Part shown: piece after piece, positions 1 to 11,064 of the stretch | Layout: each line of letters begins with the position of its first letter | Position numbering within the stretch: position 1 is the first letter of the stretch | NCBI RefSeq assembly: GCF_905475345.1 | Contig: NC_066588.1 | Location: forward strand, 8,405,001 to 8,469,000 | Length of the DNA: 64,000 nt | Origin: Vespula vulgaris | Taxonomy: Eukaryota; Arthropoda; Insecta; Hymenoptera; Vespidae | Direction: 5' to 3' | The notes under the pieces: model-generated | Databases searched by the model: none | What the model was told of the DNA's origin: nothing | Seen by the model: only the letters and a program-made list of their open reading frames with translations | Position numbers and translations under genes: made by a program

Positions 1-2666
1 GACTTACTCTCGAGCTTGTCACAGTTGGTGACTTTGCCCTTCCAGTCACAGGTCTGTTTGTCCAAGTCAAAGGCCAACCCACTGGGACACGTGATTTGCT
101 TCAGCCCGGATCTTGTACACCTGGTAAACGCAGAAAAGGGAATCGTTTCAGTCTAAGGGGGTAAATAAAAAGGATTTCGCTTACTCTCCAGTTGTTCGCA
201 GTTCTTGACATTTGTCTTCCAGTCGCAGGTTTGTCGTTCAATGTCGAAAGCGAGACCAGTCGGACATCGTACTGTTGCCAACCTGGTAACGCCGATTTCA
301 CTGGCTTTGTCGCACCTGCGATTATTTTCACCCAGATCGTATTTTAATAGTACGTTCGTTATTAAGTTATAGACATCTCGTAAACATGTAAATCATCATT
401 GCGGTGGCCTACGCAGGATGAAATACTTTTTTCTTTGAGATATTATATATTTTTCGTTGCCTTTCTACAGTTAACGGAATCTAGAGTCCTTGAGAACGTA
501 ACTTCTTGTATCTTGGAGATCGAATGACTTAAAGAAAACCACTCGGTATTAGAAACTCGAGAAATATATATATATATATATATGTTTAATGTAATCATAC
601 AATGTTCTCAGAACTTTGTCTATTTCGGATTACAGTGAACTCTCCTAAGTAAGTATTCGTTACACGATGAAGCAATCGGTGCACGCAACATCTTTTGTAG
701 AAAGCTCATTCAAAGAGATTGCATGCGACATAATTGCAAATTTCAAATGGCAGCTGACGACTATGTCTTAATTATTCGAGGAAATCTTTCGAAGAAGCTA
801 TTCTATACGTATTATAAAATTTCTTCGCTCGAGTAATCATAGCGAACGTATTTACTTTTAATTGAAACGTCATATATACCGGATATTAATCGTAAGTGAA
901 AAGGAAAGCAAGTACATAAACTGTTATTTCAGTTTCTTTGGCGAGTCCTGTTATATAAGTTTACTCGTTTGTAGCTTCCTTTCTTTTATTTTTACATCTA
1001 TTAGATGCCGATCGATAAATCACAGATTAAGCAACAGCATTTTATTTGCAAGTGTAAAATCACGTATAAAATATTATCTCGTTTAGATTCATGTATCATA
1101 CTTTCTATTTGAAATAGCTCGTTAATGTTGCATAATCGATTCATTAATTTAACAAAGATTTATATTACTAGAAAATTTTCTAATATGTTTACCATCTCGA
1201 AAGTTATAGTCAGTGGTAAACTTTCTCCGACTTGGTCCAGTTTATAAAGACGATGTTTATGATTTAAAAACGTTCAAAGGATATTGAACATTTAGTACAC
1301 GGATATGTAATCACTCGTCGAGCTAACGATTATTACAAGATAGAACAATTTCGAAATGTTTATCAATTTACCTGACGACATCGCGACAGTCTCCACCAAC
1401 GTTTAACCGGAAGTACTCGTCTCCTGGTCTATCATGGCAAAGTTCTTCGGCATTCGCGTCGAGTTCATCAGCTCCTTCGTCATCTTGAGCTCTTACTTGT
1501 GCTCCTGGAAGCAAATAAATCCTCTATTAAAATTACCGATCGCTTTGTTGTAAATTAATTAATTCTTTTCCATTTTTTCTTGTTTATAAATAACACGAAA
1601 ACGAGATCGTGTTTTCTTCAAATCGACAAAAAAAAAAGAAACAAAAATTTAATTATACACTCGATGCAACGAGTTTCATTTTGAATATCTCTTGAGTTAA
1701 TTTAAAAGCAAGAAAAAAGAACAAAATAATAAAAATATTCTGAGAAGTAATTTTAATTGGCATGCACAGGTTCGTTGTAACTTTAAGCTCCTTTGTTTTT
1801 CATCTTTCTCATCTTCTCTATTGTTATTTTCAACGTATATACATACGTGTTACGAATACCGATTTCTTCGTCGATATCGTGGCATTCGTATGTGGAAGGC
1901 ATCACGATCGAGAGTTGTGGAAAATGTCGCGATCGTGTCGTGCGACTCTCAAGTCGGAGACGCTAGGGATAGGTCGACGAACTCTTGAAGTAGAAAGTCT
2001 TGGAAATGTCAGGGCGAGCACGGGGAAAGCGATGGTGGTTATCCGAAGTATGTTCTCTCCTCCTTCTCCTTTACCTTCTCCCTCTCTCTTTCTCTTACTC
2101 TTTCTCTTTCTATCTCAATCTATCTCTATCTATCTTTTTCATATCTCTTTCGATAGTATAATAGTATTTTAATAATAATCAACGAAGAAACGTTTATTAA
2201 TCGAAATAATATGGTTAATAAAAGACGACAACAAACATAATACTAGTATTTTAACAAATAAATAAATTATTTTACAGCACGATAACATAAATAAGTAATA
2301 TCATTCGAAAAGAGGAAAGTACCGAAGTGAGTCTTTACCACTCGTTGAAGTCTCCGTCAGAGAATTTTACCCTTATACTTTTTTAATCGTCTTCGAGATG
2401 ATATTTAATTTTCTCAATATACAAAGATGAAGAGTTCAAGAGAGGAAAGTTTAAAGATTGATTGAAGTGTTCACGATCGTATTTTTTTGTTTTTTTAAGA
2501 AAAATTAACGTTTTAAAATAAATAATGATCACGAAGAGAGACGAAAGGGGATGTTTTTGAGACAGAGAGGATGTATGTGTCGTTAAAGGATAATGACGAG
2601 TGTTGAGGTGTACTCACCGGCGAATAGACAGAGGGTTCCTAAGAGGAATATCAACCTCGGCGACAT
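1..2666 (-). CDS. verm: Chitin deacetylase 2 (vermiform-like), 5' part; gene runs off the left edge
   Basis: Secreted chitin deacetylase that converts GlcNAc units of chitin to glucosamine in cuticle and tracheal matrix. Only the N-terminal exons are inside the window: coding exon 1 is 2666-2618 (start MSPRLIFLLG, a clear signal peptide), exon 2 is 1504-1372, then one of two alternative exons, 315-185 or 120-8. Exon 2 encodes an acidic linker and the first half of a peritrophin-A (CBM14) domain (CHDRPGDEYFRLNVGGDCRD). The alternative exons supply its second half (RCPTGLAFDIERQTCDW or TCPSGLAFDLDKQTCDW). Phases fit: 49 nt gives phase 1, 182 nt gives phase 2, and either third exon gives phase 1. 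The LDLa and NodB-type deacetylase domains must lie further left. The verm/CDA2 call rests on the alternative third exon, known for insect CDA2, and on tandem placement next to a CDA1-type gene. I see no catalytic residues here, so the family call comes from the N-terminal domain and context. Confidence 0.85.
8..120 (-). other. verm: Alternative exon 3 (distal copy) of the CDA2 gene
   Basis: A 113-nt exon with an acceptor ending CAG at 123-121 and the donor GTAAGTC from position 7 down. It encodes the second half of the chitin-binding domain: RCTRSGLKQITCPSGLAF followed by DLDKQTCDWKGKVTNCDKLE. It enters in phase 2 and leaves in phase 1, like the copy at 185-315, but is six codons shorter. 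It is an alternative to that copy, not an addition (see findings). Confidence 0.85.
185..315 (-). other. verm: Alternative exon 3 (proximal copy) of the CDA2 gene
   Basis: A 131-nt exon with acceptor CAG at 318-316 and donor GTAAGC at 184-179. It encodes the second half of a peritrophin-A domain (RCDKASEIGVTRLATVRCPT, then GLAFDIERQTCDWKTNVKNC). Cysteine spacing matches the exon at 8-120, but the sequence before the second cysteine differs and is longer. Only 64 nt separate its donor from the acceptor of the next copy. Confidence 0.85.
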
Positions 2667-2752
2667 TGTTCGTTGTCGTTGTCGTCGTGGTCGTGGTCGT
2701 CGTCGTCGTCAGGATGGAAAGCGTCTGGACAAGCCGCGCCCTCTCGCCCCTC

Positions 2753-2758
2753 TATATA
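2753..2758 (-). promoter_or_regulatory. Putative TATA box of the CDA2 gene
   Basis: On the minus strand TATATA lies about 90 bp upstream of the ATG at 2666. A plausible initiator (TCCAGAC, A at 2726) follows about 30 bp downstream, which is normal TATA-to-start spacing. This would give a 5' leader of about 60 nt made largely of CGA/CAA-type triplets. Motif-based only. Confidence 0.4.
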
Positions 2759-2766
2759 TGCACCAC

Positions 2767-5700
2767 CACTCCTTCCCTCTTCTTTGTAAGAACTTTCACC
2801 TTCCGGATCGTGCTGCCACCTTCGTGCTAGCATTCAAGAAATATTGTTAAGATTCTTGTTCTACGTTTCATGTATGGTATTCTTCTTTGAACGAACTTTG
2901 CGTCGAACTCATGAACCGATCGTACAATCAAGCTTTACGACAATTTTTCTTATAGATTCTTTAATTTAAGAAAATATTTTCTGAAGCGATTTTCAAGGAT
3001 ATCAGGAAGGACAATCGGAGTGCTAACAATTTATCGATGAATGCAAAAAAAAGAAAAAAGAACGAAAGAATCGTGAGTCTTCTGTCTAAAATTAAAACAA
3101 GGTCGTCATCTGTGTCTGCCTAGTGATTTTAATATCATTTTAGCTTCTAGATCGTTCGAAAATATTAGAAACTACCTGTTAATGTCGTAAACGGTTTCGC
3201 ACAGAGATTTGCCTTTCATTTTGAGGTTTAGAAAACGGTTTGCTGTAAATGTAATTACAAACGTCCGATCGAGCTATAGTTTTGTAAAGATATAGCACAG
3301 CATAAGCACACAAGTGGAAAATAACATAGTCACTATATTTCGTAAAAGTATGGAAGGTTTTTTTATCGAATTTATCAGAAACTTTGAGTTAGCCGTTAAA
3401 TATATCGTATCGAGTCAGCAATGTTCAGTTTATTGTAACGTGGATAATCATTTTTTCTTTACACTTGAAAGATCTTATCGATCCGTGGCAGAGTCTACTA
3501 TGAAAGGAGACCACACTAAGAGAGTGTGTGCTGGAATCGGTTTCATTATCGAGGTCATATCCAATTGACAAAGTTTGTGTCTTTCGGCTAACATATGGAT
3601 TAACGTTTTATATTATATGCCAGAGGCGTTTCACGAAATGTATTCCATTGTAAAGTAACCAAAAAGAATAAAGAGGGAAGAGAGACAAGACGATTTAACG
3701 AAGGATAAATTTAGAAGGAGACAATGCAAATGAATTTTTTTTGTTTTTAAAGTTCACGAAGTTCAATTTCTTATCACGAGATTGATGGAAAAGCAAAGAT
3801 CCAATCTCATGATACGGGAAACTCAGGAAGTCTTTGTTAAAGGACACGATGCTCGTGCAACGCACTTATCGAGAAATGTTACACGATCAAGCAGTCAATA
3901 AATTTACAGTTTATATATGATAAAGGTCATCGTTGTCGGCTATGGTACATATGTCTCGAAAGATAGCGTATTTTCAACGTTTCATTAATCGAGCCAACTG
4001 TTTTCTCTTACATCAATATTTGGAGTAGTAGCTAATTCATGATCTCTAGATATTTTCTTTGGATAACATCGACATTTGTGATTAAGATGCGTTTCGAAGC
4101 GTTCAATGTGTCATTGGTTACTTATAAAATTCATAGAGGTTACTTCGAGAGTAACTCGATGATTCTATAAAATTGATTTGTTAGAAAAATATGGAAATAG
4201 TTATCGAGTTAACTATACAGAAACATACTTATTTCCTGATCGATAATTATCGTCTGGTAGCAGACTGCAACATGATATACTCGTATGTGAATTACTCGAT
4301 ACGCTTATATCAAAGACCAGAGGCACCATATTTGTCTCTATTTCTCTCTCAGCGTCTTTTACGAGAGTATTTCAAAGAAAACAATGTTAGAACGCGGAAG
4401 ATTCATTAAAGGAAATGCGTGCCAATAGATGTGATTGTTAGATATCGTGGAGTCTTTCGAATAATTCACTCGATCGACAATAAATGTTCAACGATTCGTA
4501 AATGAAAAGGACAAGTATGTGTTAATGGGCACACGGTTCCATAAGGATCCAACTTTGAGGCATTTCTAAACGCGTGTCGTGAAGTCCTTGGCGCGATGCA
4601 CGCGTCGGGATGCCAATGGGGGCACACGTTCACTGGCGTACCATACAATAATCACGAAGAGAAGCAGAAAACCAGTTTTCGTAGAGCACGAATAGTGATT
4701 TGTGTGCAGTCTCTTTCTCTCTGTTTCTCTCTCTTTCTATCTTAGCCAGCATCTTTCTTTTTCGCCTTAATATTTAGCTCTTCTCTCTTGTTTTCTCTTT
4801 CGATTTACCTTCATTTGATTAACCAAAATTCATTTCTATCTCTTTCTGTTGACCTATGTTGAAAGAGAAAGACATAAGGGGACATAGACCGTCGAAAATC
4901 GCGCTAGTCGAGAAAGTACAGTGAAACCTTGATCCGAACGTTAGCTGAATTCTTATTTACGAACCTCGAATGATTTTCAGAGTCTCATAGAGACTCACAG
5001 AGAATCTAACAGAGAAACACCCTTAGAAACAAACTTCTCTCTGTCATAATAAATCTTATGATGTTATTATATGTGATGTTATCTTTGATCTCTTGAAGAT
5101 GATTTCGAGAGATTTCGAGAGAATGTTAAGAGAGCCCATTATTACAGATATACCTATTATATAACATATGAAACCGGTATCGTAGGAGAGTATCGTTTGA
5201 AAGTGTTTAAATATTTGAACGATACGAAAATCAATCACAAGCATCGAAATCGCATTTCATTTCGTTGTTCGTTTCGCTCGGCGAGAGGTCCTTGTGGTAT
5301 TGGTAACTACTTCCTTTTTTTTAAAAGTCATGAGATGCTAGCTCATGAGCCTTGGTTAAAGAGCATGGCCGATGAGCTATTACGAAAGACGGATTAGATC
5401 TTATGGATCGCGAGGATACGTTACTATCTTGTCTAGGACAAAACGGTGACGACGTAGATACTCTTACGTGCAGAGGATAAATGTCAATTGGCAGTCGGCA
5501 TTTTAAAATGGTGTCTACTTCATCTTTGCAAGCGCCATATTGCCACGGCACATTAACCTCCTGTTATTCTTCCTAAGACGAAACTTTTTTAGCTTGGACA
5601 TTTTTTTCTTCCTTTCTTTTTCATCAATAACTTTTATAGATTTCTTTATTTCTTTACGAAATGTCTACAAGAATATCTCTATAAACCTTAGCGAGGATTA

Positions 5701-8451
5701 TATTTTAGATTGATTAATAGACAATTATATAGAGACGATCGATGGTTCTTTTAAACAATATTTCAACGTGATCTCTCGCTTGAGATCTCGTTCAAGTTTG
5801 ACTTTTAATGAACGCTTTAAAGTATCGAAAAGTAGCAGACAATGACCTGTACACGGTCAAGGTGAAAATCATGTTGACGACATTGCGCGTCGCTCATGCG
5901 AACGAGTCCTCTGTTTCTGTCGCGTGACTCGAATAGAATCGATTCGTTTCATCACCTACAACGATCTGACCCGTTTACTTGGCCTTTCCTGAGATTTTCT
6001 CGATCGTATGAGAACGAATCGAAATGCCGAGGCTTCTTCGATGACGTGAATGGTATTTCGAGAAACAAAGGAAAAGAAAAAAAGGAAAAGAAAGAGAAAG
6101 AGGTATATTTTTATATATATATATATTTATCCAAACCTGAAAAAGCTGTTGTGAAGAGTGACCATCACAGAATAAGCAGGTAGTTTAGGGCGTGCCAGAA
6201 ATAAATGAAACTTCGTTACATTCTCGATGCATGTATAATACCTATAATACTAATGTGTAAGTAGGCGAGTATAATTATGCACATCTCGTATTTCGAAACT
6301 TACCTCTTTCTCGCCGACACAACGTTTGTATACAGAGTGTAACCAAAATCGTGGGCTGCTTACGTACGACACGTATTCATTCAAATGATCATAGGTCGAT
6401 CGACTTTGGCGAGATTTTCTTGTCTTTCTTTCTTTCGTTTTGTTTTCTTTCCTTTTGTATCTACGTATAGACGATTTCGGAACGATTCGACGAGTAAAAC
6501 GGGTTTGTGTAAGTATAACCAACTCGCCATATTTCTTACATCCTGTATATGCGGCGATGAGGATTCGATTATTCTCACTTGTGCTCACTTTCTCGAGCGT
6601 TTGTTCAATTCGCATGGACTTCCCAGCGTGGAAAAAGTCTGAAAGTAGCCTTTTGCATTTCGAGAGCGCGTTACCTCGACTCGGCAGATTTTCTGATAAA
6701 AAATCGAAGGAGAAACTCAATTATGACGAGTACGGAGATCCGACGAGGAGTAAAGCGTGTCGATGGAATTAAATGCCTCCCATCCTGTACTTGTCTAGTT
6801 CGCGATTAGTCTTGTATCGAATTACCGTAGTTGAGTTAACCGTCGCGTTACGGCATGCCATCACTGTTGAGAAGAAAGGTGGTTTGCCTTGCAGAATCAG
6901 CCTTCCGTTGTTTCGATTTTAAATCTATAAGGAAAAATCGCTCAGTTGGAACTTATTTAATTAATATTTCAAAAGAGGATAACATAATTTTAATACGAAC
7001 TATTGAGATTACATAAATCTTCCTACGAACAATTCTATCTAGATTGATATACTCCATGATCGAATAATTCAATAAAAATGATAAATTCTTGACGATTTCA
7101 AACGACGTTATATAAAACATAACGATAAGATTTGATTTTTATTTTGTTTGTTGAATTATTCAGTGTGTAGTAGTCTCCATGATTTTGACGTTAATCGAAA
7201 GAGAAATTCTTTACCTACGTGAGATGAGTCGCTTATATTGTATAATCGCTTGTCCATCCGTTTCTTTTAAAGAAGTTTACGAAAGTTATACCAAATTCTA
7301 GTAACTGCCATTGGAACGAGTCGAAAGACGCACACGATTTCTACGCTTTGATTTCGCGTAAAAAGCAATTCAGTTGTCGCGCATAAGGGAAGTAAAAGAG
7401 AGAGAGAGAGGGAAAGAAAAAGGATATTAATTCTTCGTAAAAGAACGATTTACCGTTGTAACTTTTCCCGTTATTTCTTCGTGGCATTCGTTTTCGAGCG
7501 AAGCCGCTTGTTCGCGGTATATGAACGTGATTAGAAATGGAATTAGAATGGTAGAGTGCAACAATGTACGATGTATTTAAAACGAAGCTGCGATGAATAA
7601 TATACGCGAATACGATTGCTCGTTCAGATAGTTACCTCGACAAAGTCCAAGATCGTTCGTACAATAGTTTAAACAATGTCAGTCTCGTCCGGAGAATTAT
7701 CGATAAGAGAAATTCTGTCTAATAAGCTACGCCAATCGGTGACATGTGTCCATAAGCGAGAAGAAAGGTGGTTAACCTTGCAGAAACAGCCTTCCGTTAT
7801 TCCTCGTAATCAACGGCATCACGGTCAGACCGATATATCGATACAAATCGATGCCTGTAAAACGCAACATGTGCAAACGTTTTTCGTCGAAGCGGCTGAT
7901 GACTCGTCTTTCAATTACCTTGAAGTACCATATCTATTTATTTTTTTCGTAAAACTTTCCGCAGCTCAAGGAGTTCTTAGAAAATCCCTTCTCCCCTTCC
8001 CTCTTACCCTTATCAATAACTTTCATAATATCGATCATAATATCGATGCAACGCGAACACGTGAGATTTTCAAAGAAAAATTGAAAACTTTGCAATTTCG
8101 CAAGCTACCAATATTTCAAGCGATTAACAAAATTCGAAGGCCAATTTAGAAAGGTGGATCGTAAAATTCGGGTCGTTGAAAGGACTTTCTTTCATTCCTT
8201 CCGGCAATTTCATTGCGAGACTTCTTCTCTTCTCGTTTCTCCGACGAATCGTCGTTACGATAATCTTTAAAGATCTTTCAAAATTGTCTCGTTTCGTTGT
8301 CTCAACATATTAGCAATTCAGTTCGCATTTCGACTTACTTTTTCTATAACTCGAAGATATATAAGTCTTTTATGAAGAGACAGAAAGAAAGAGAGAGAGA
8401 GAGAGAGAGAAAGAAAGAAAAAGAGAAATAAAGAAAGACAGAGAGAGAGAA

Positions 8452-8506
<55 letters not shown>

Positions 8507-10355
8507 TATCGTTCTTTAAGTAGATAAAGATCGCTTAGCAATTTTTAATTTGCGATATTTAGATAAGTTCAGTTTAGTGATAGGAAGATTGGTTAGGATT
8601 TGAACGATCGCTGGAGAATCGCTTATTTTCGAGGAATTCCTGATTTTGTAACGACTCGCTTTGGACGACCTTGCCTCTTGTCACTTTCACCGGTTCTTCG
8701 TCCACAGGGTCGGACGGTTGGTTGGTATCCGCTTGGATACTTGACTCCATGTTTTCCAATGGACTCGGTTCTTGTCTGCGATCTCTACTACCAATTCAGT
8801 TTGATATCTAATATGCTCCAATACTAATTGACTACTAATAAATTCGATTATTTATACATAATAAAAAGAAATCTATAAGATTAAAGGCATTAACATGTTC
8901 TTTGATGAATGATAATGATTTCACTACTGGTCATAAGTGTTCTAAATTATTAAACTGGTAAATATAAAGTGTACGTACATATATGTACGTACGTGCTATT
9001 TTTTCAACTCTATATCCGAACACGGATAACTTTCACTGTCAAATATCGTACGTCATGTAAACCGGGCTCGCGAGGGAGGATGCAGAATCGTCGGTTTTTT
9101 TTTTTGGAGAAGGGGAACTCTCATTTGCGATCTCGTGAAGATATAATCTGATGCGTGAGGATGAGAATGACCCCGTATACACAGAGATAATGCGATAGTG
9201 TCTTAAAATATTGCTGAAATATCCCGTTACGAGAAATATTGTGCTTATTAAAAATGATTAGTGATCTTTGATGAAATAGAAAACTTTACAATTTATATAG
9301 TAGAAGTTCTTATCTTTGTGTTTGTTTTTTTTTCTTTTTCTATACTATTATACGTAAATCCTTCCGTGTCCAATCGATGATTGATCAGTGATAGGAGTAA
9401 GACGAGATCTCCTTTATGAGAGGAACTCGCTTGGAAGACTTCCTCGAAGGGAAAGGCCGTGGTATGTGCGTGGGTGTAAGAAGAGGTGTGGTGCATGCCT
9501 CTAGAATAATGCAACGAATTACTCGAATACAGAGTTTTGGCTTGCATAAGCAATAGACTCTTGAAATCGCAACTTATATAGCCCGATACGTTTTTATATT
9601 ACTTAATTGGGTTACTCGATAATCAAGGTGAATTTCTATCGAAGGTAATTCGACTCGCAGATATGCTCTCTGCGGTGGACGAGTCAATTTGATTCTTGTT
9701 TTTCATATCGAAGGACGTGACTCGTCGGCCTCTTAAATCGTCTCAAGGTTATGGGGATGCGAAAAAGAAATGAATGGTCGTTCGAGAGAATCAGATTCCT
9801 TGAATAATTCTTCAAACCTTAGCAACCTTAACGAATTCTCCTTTTGTTTTATTTAAATTCCTGTATTAAATTGTAATCCTTTTAGCTTCGTATCTGTATT
9901 CATTAAAATGATCGCTGATGTATCTCTTTATCTTTCAAAAATTTACCTTCTTATAAACAGGTTTAACTAATAGTATTTTCCACATGTAATTTATTTCCCA
10001 TTAAGTCCGAGAAGCGGACACGGTGGTTATTCTTGTGGTTACTTTACACGAGCGAGCTCGACAATCGTATCATTGTACTAGGTGCAGTGAAAAGAGAACT
10101 TATGTTCGGCCAGGTGGAACGATATCTGTGTAAAATGCCTGGTAGCGGAATGAAAATTGTTATTATGTTCCTGTCGATCCTTACATCGTGTAAAGCAAAA
10201 AAAAAGGGGAGGATATTACTCATACCAGTGCTTGTTAAAGATATCGTTATTTCATATAATTTATACGTAAGACGTTGAATACATGAATTTTCCAAATGAC
10301 GTTCTCCAATTGATGAATGAAAAATGAGAGGTGAATCAAATTAATTGTATAACAT
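2767..10355. other. Intergenic region between CDA2 and the tRNA-Tyr cluster
   Basis: About 7.6 kb of AT-rich DNA with no gene I can support. It holds a GA-rich low-complexity tract (8375-8503) and two 38/41-identical copies of a 41-bp block (6869-6909 and 7758-7798). The open frame 7676-8149 (157 codons from ATG) has no recognisable domain and is treated as chance. Confidence 0.6.
8375..8503. repeat. GA-rich low-complexity tract
   Basis: About 130 bp of nearly pure purine on the plus strand. It starts as mixed GAAA/GAGA and ends in an uninterrupted (GA)n run of about 36 bp. Confidence 0.9.
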
Positions 10356-10460
10356 CCTTCGGTAGCTCAGATGGTATAACAGTGTAATGTAGTTAATTAT
10401 TATACATATCTGATAATTAGACATCCATAAATTACATTGGTATAAATAAGGTTCGAAGAA
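10356..10460 (+). pseudogene. Decayed tRNA-Tyr copy
   Basis: The 5' part, CCTTCGGTAGCTCAG followed by ATGG, matches the acceptor and D arm of the three intact tRNA-Tyr genes downstream. The GTA anticodon position can still be aligned and the intron boundary resembles theirs. The anticodon stem and the T arm (B box) are broken: GGTATAAAT stands where GGTTCGAATCC should be. A remnant GGTTCGAAGA marks the 3' end. No T-run terminator follows. It is a tandem duplicate that has lost function. Confidence 0.7.
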
Positions 10461-10516
10461 ACATTTTGAAATAAAATATGTAAGTGTATAATTATTTTTA
10501 TTTATTTTAATTGTAA

Positions 10517-10550
10517 CCTGGATAACTCAGGGGTGATATAACTGTACGAG
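10517..10550 (+). pseudogene. Possible 5'-half tRNA-Tyr fossil
   Basis: The block CCTGGATAACTCAGGGG then TGATATAACTGTACG aligns loosely, with gaps, to the 5' half of the neighbouring tRNA-Tyr genes (CCTTCGATAGCTCAG ... ACTGTAG). It lies directly before the first intact copy and has no 3' half. The alignment is short and this is inference. Confidence 0.35.
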
Positions 10551-10557
10551 GCACAAG

Positions 10558-10658
10558 CCTTCGGTAGCTCAGTTGGTAGAGCGGTGGACTGTAGTTGGAA
10601 ATCAATAATATGATAGACAGGTATCCATAGGTCGCTGGTTCGAATCCGGCTCGAAGGA
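10558..10658 (+). tRNA. tRNA-Tyr (GTA), intron-containing, copy 1
   Basis: The mature tRNA is 37 + 36 = 73 nt: 5' exon 10558-10594 and 3' exon 10623-10658, split by a 28-nt intron (10595-10622) one base 3' of the anticodon GTA, the canonical eukaryotic position for tRNA-Tyr. The A box (TAGCTCAGTTGG) and B box (GGTTCGAATCC) are intact. The acceptor stem CCTTCGG/TCGAAGG pairs fully, with G7-T66 as wobble, and the discriminator is A. A run of T follows from 10661 as Pol III terminator. Confidence 0.95.
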
Positions 10659-10760
10659 TATTTTTTCTCATTTAAATCAAGGGAAATATATATTTTATTT
10701 TACTTCGTGGTAATAACGATTTAAATAAGGTAGGTACGAGCGAAATTGAATCATCATAAG

Positions 10761-10863
10761 CCTTCGATAGCTCAGTTGGTAGAGCGGTGGACTGTAGTCG
10801 ATTAATTTATATAAAATGTACATGGAAATCCATAGGTCGCTGGTTCGAATCCGGCTCGAAGGA
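10761..10863 (+). tRNA. tRNA-Tyr (GTA), intron-containing, copy 2
   Basis: The 5' exon is 10761-10797 (anticodon GTA near its end), the intron is 10798-10827 (30 nt, sequence unlike that of copy 1), and the 3' exon is 10828-10863. The acceptor stem CCTTCGA/TCGAAGG pairs perfectly. A and B boxes are intact and a T-run follows at 10866. Confidence 0.95.
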
Positions 10864-10971
10864 TATTTTTTTCTTTATCTTATAGAACAATTAATCTATA
10901 TTATTTCTTTTTATATTTTAATACAATTAATGTAACATATAAAGTGTTAGCTTACACCCTGAAATCATAAG

Positions 10972-11064
10972 CCTTCGATAGCTCAGTTGGTAGAGCGGTG
11001 GACTGTAGTTGGTTAATCGATATTGGACATCCATAGGTCGCTGGTTCAAATCCGGCTCGAAGGA
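10972..11064 (+). tRNA. tRNA-Tyr (GTA), intron-containing, copy 3
   Basis: The 5' exon is 10972-11008, the intron is 11009-11028 (20 nt, the shortest of the three), and the 3' exon is 11029-11064. The T loop reads GGTTCAAATCC instead of GGTTCGAATCC, a natural variant. A long T-run follows from about 11071. The exons are otherwise identical to copy 2. Confidence 0.95.

Noticed and set aside
8..315. Two tandem chitin-binding domains in one protein
   Set aside because: Each exon encodes only the second half of the domain, and joining both gives a stop after seven codons, so they are alternatives.
4466..4648. GC-richer minus-strand open frame (YGTPVNVCPHWHPDAC)
   Set aside because: Short, no splice signals or family resemblance; composition alone is not enough.
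6250..6720. 156-codon open frame on the minus strand
   Set aside because: Basic, low-quality composition, no domain, overlapping open frames on the other strand; expected by chance.
7676..8149. 157-codon open frame from ATG on the plus strand
   Set aside because: No recognisable domain, no splice context; composition typical of noncoding DNA. Its 41-bp duplicated block is reported instead.
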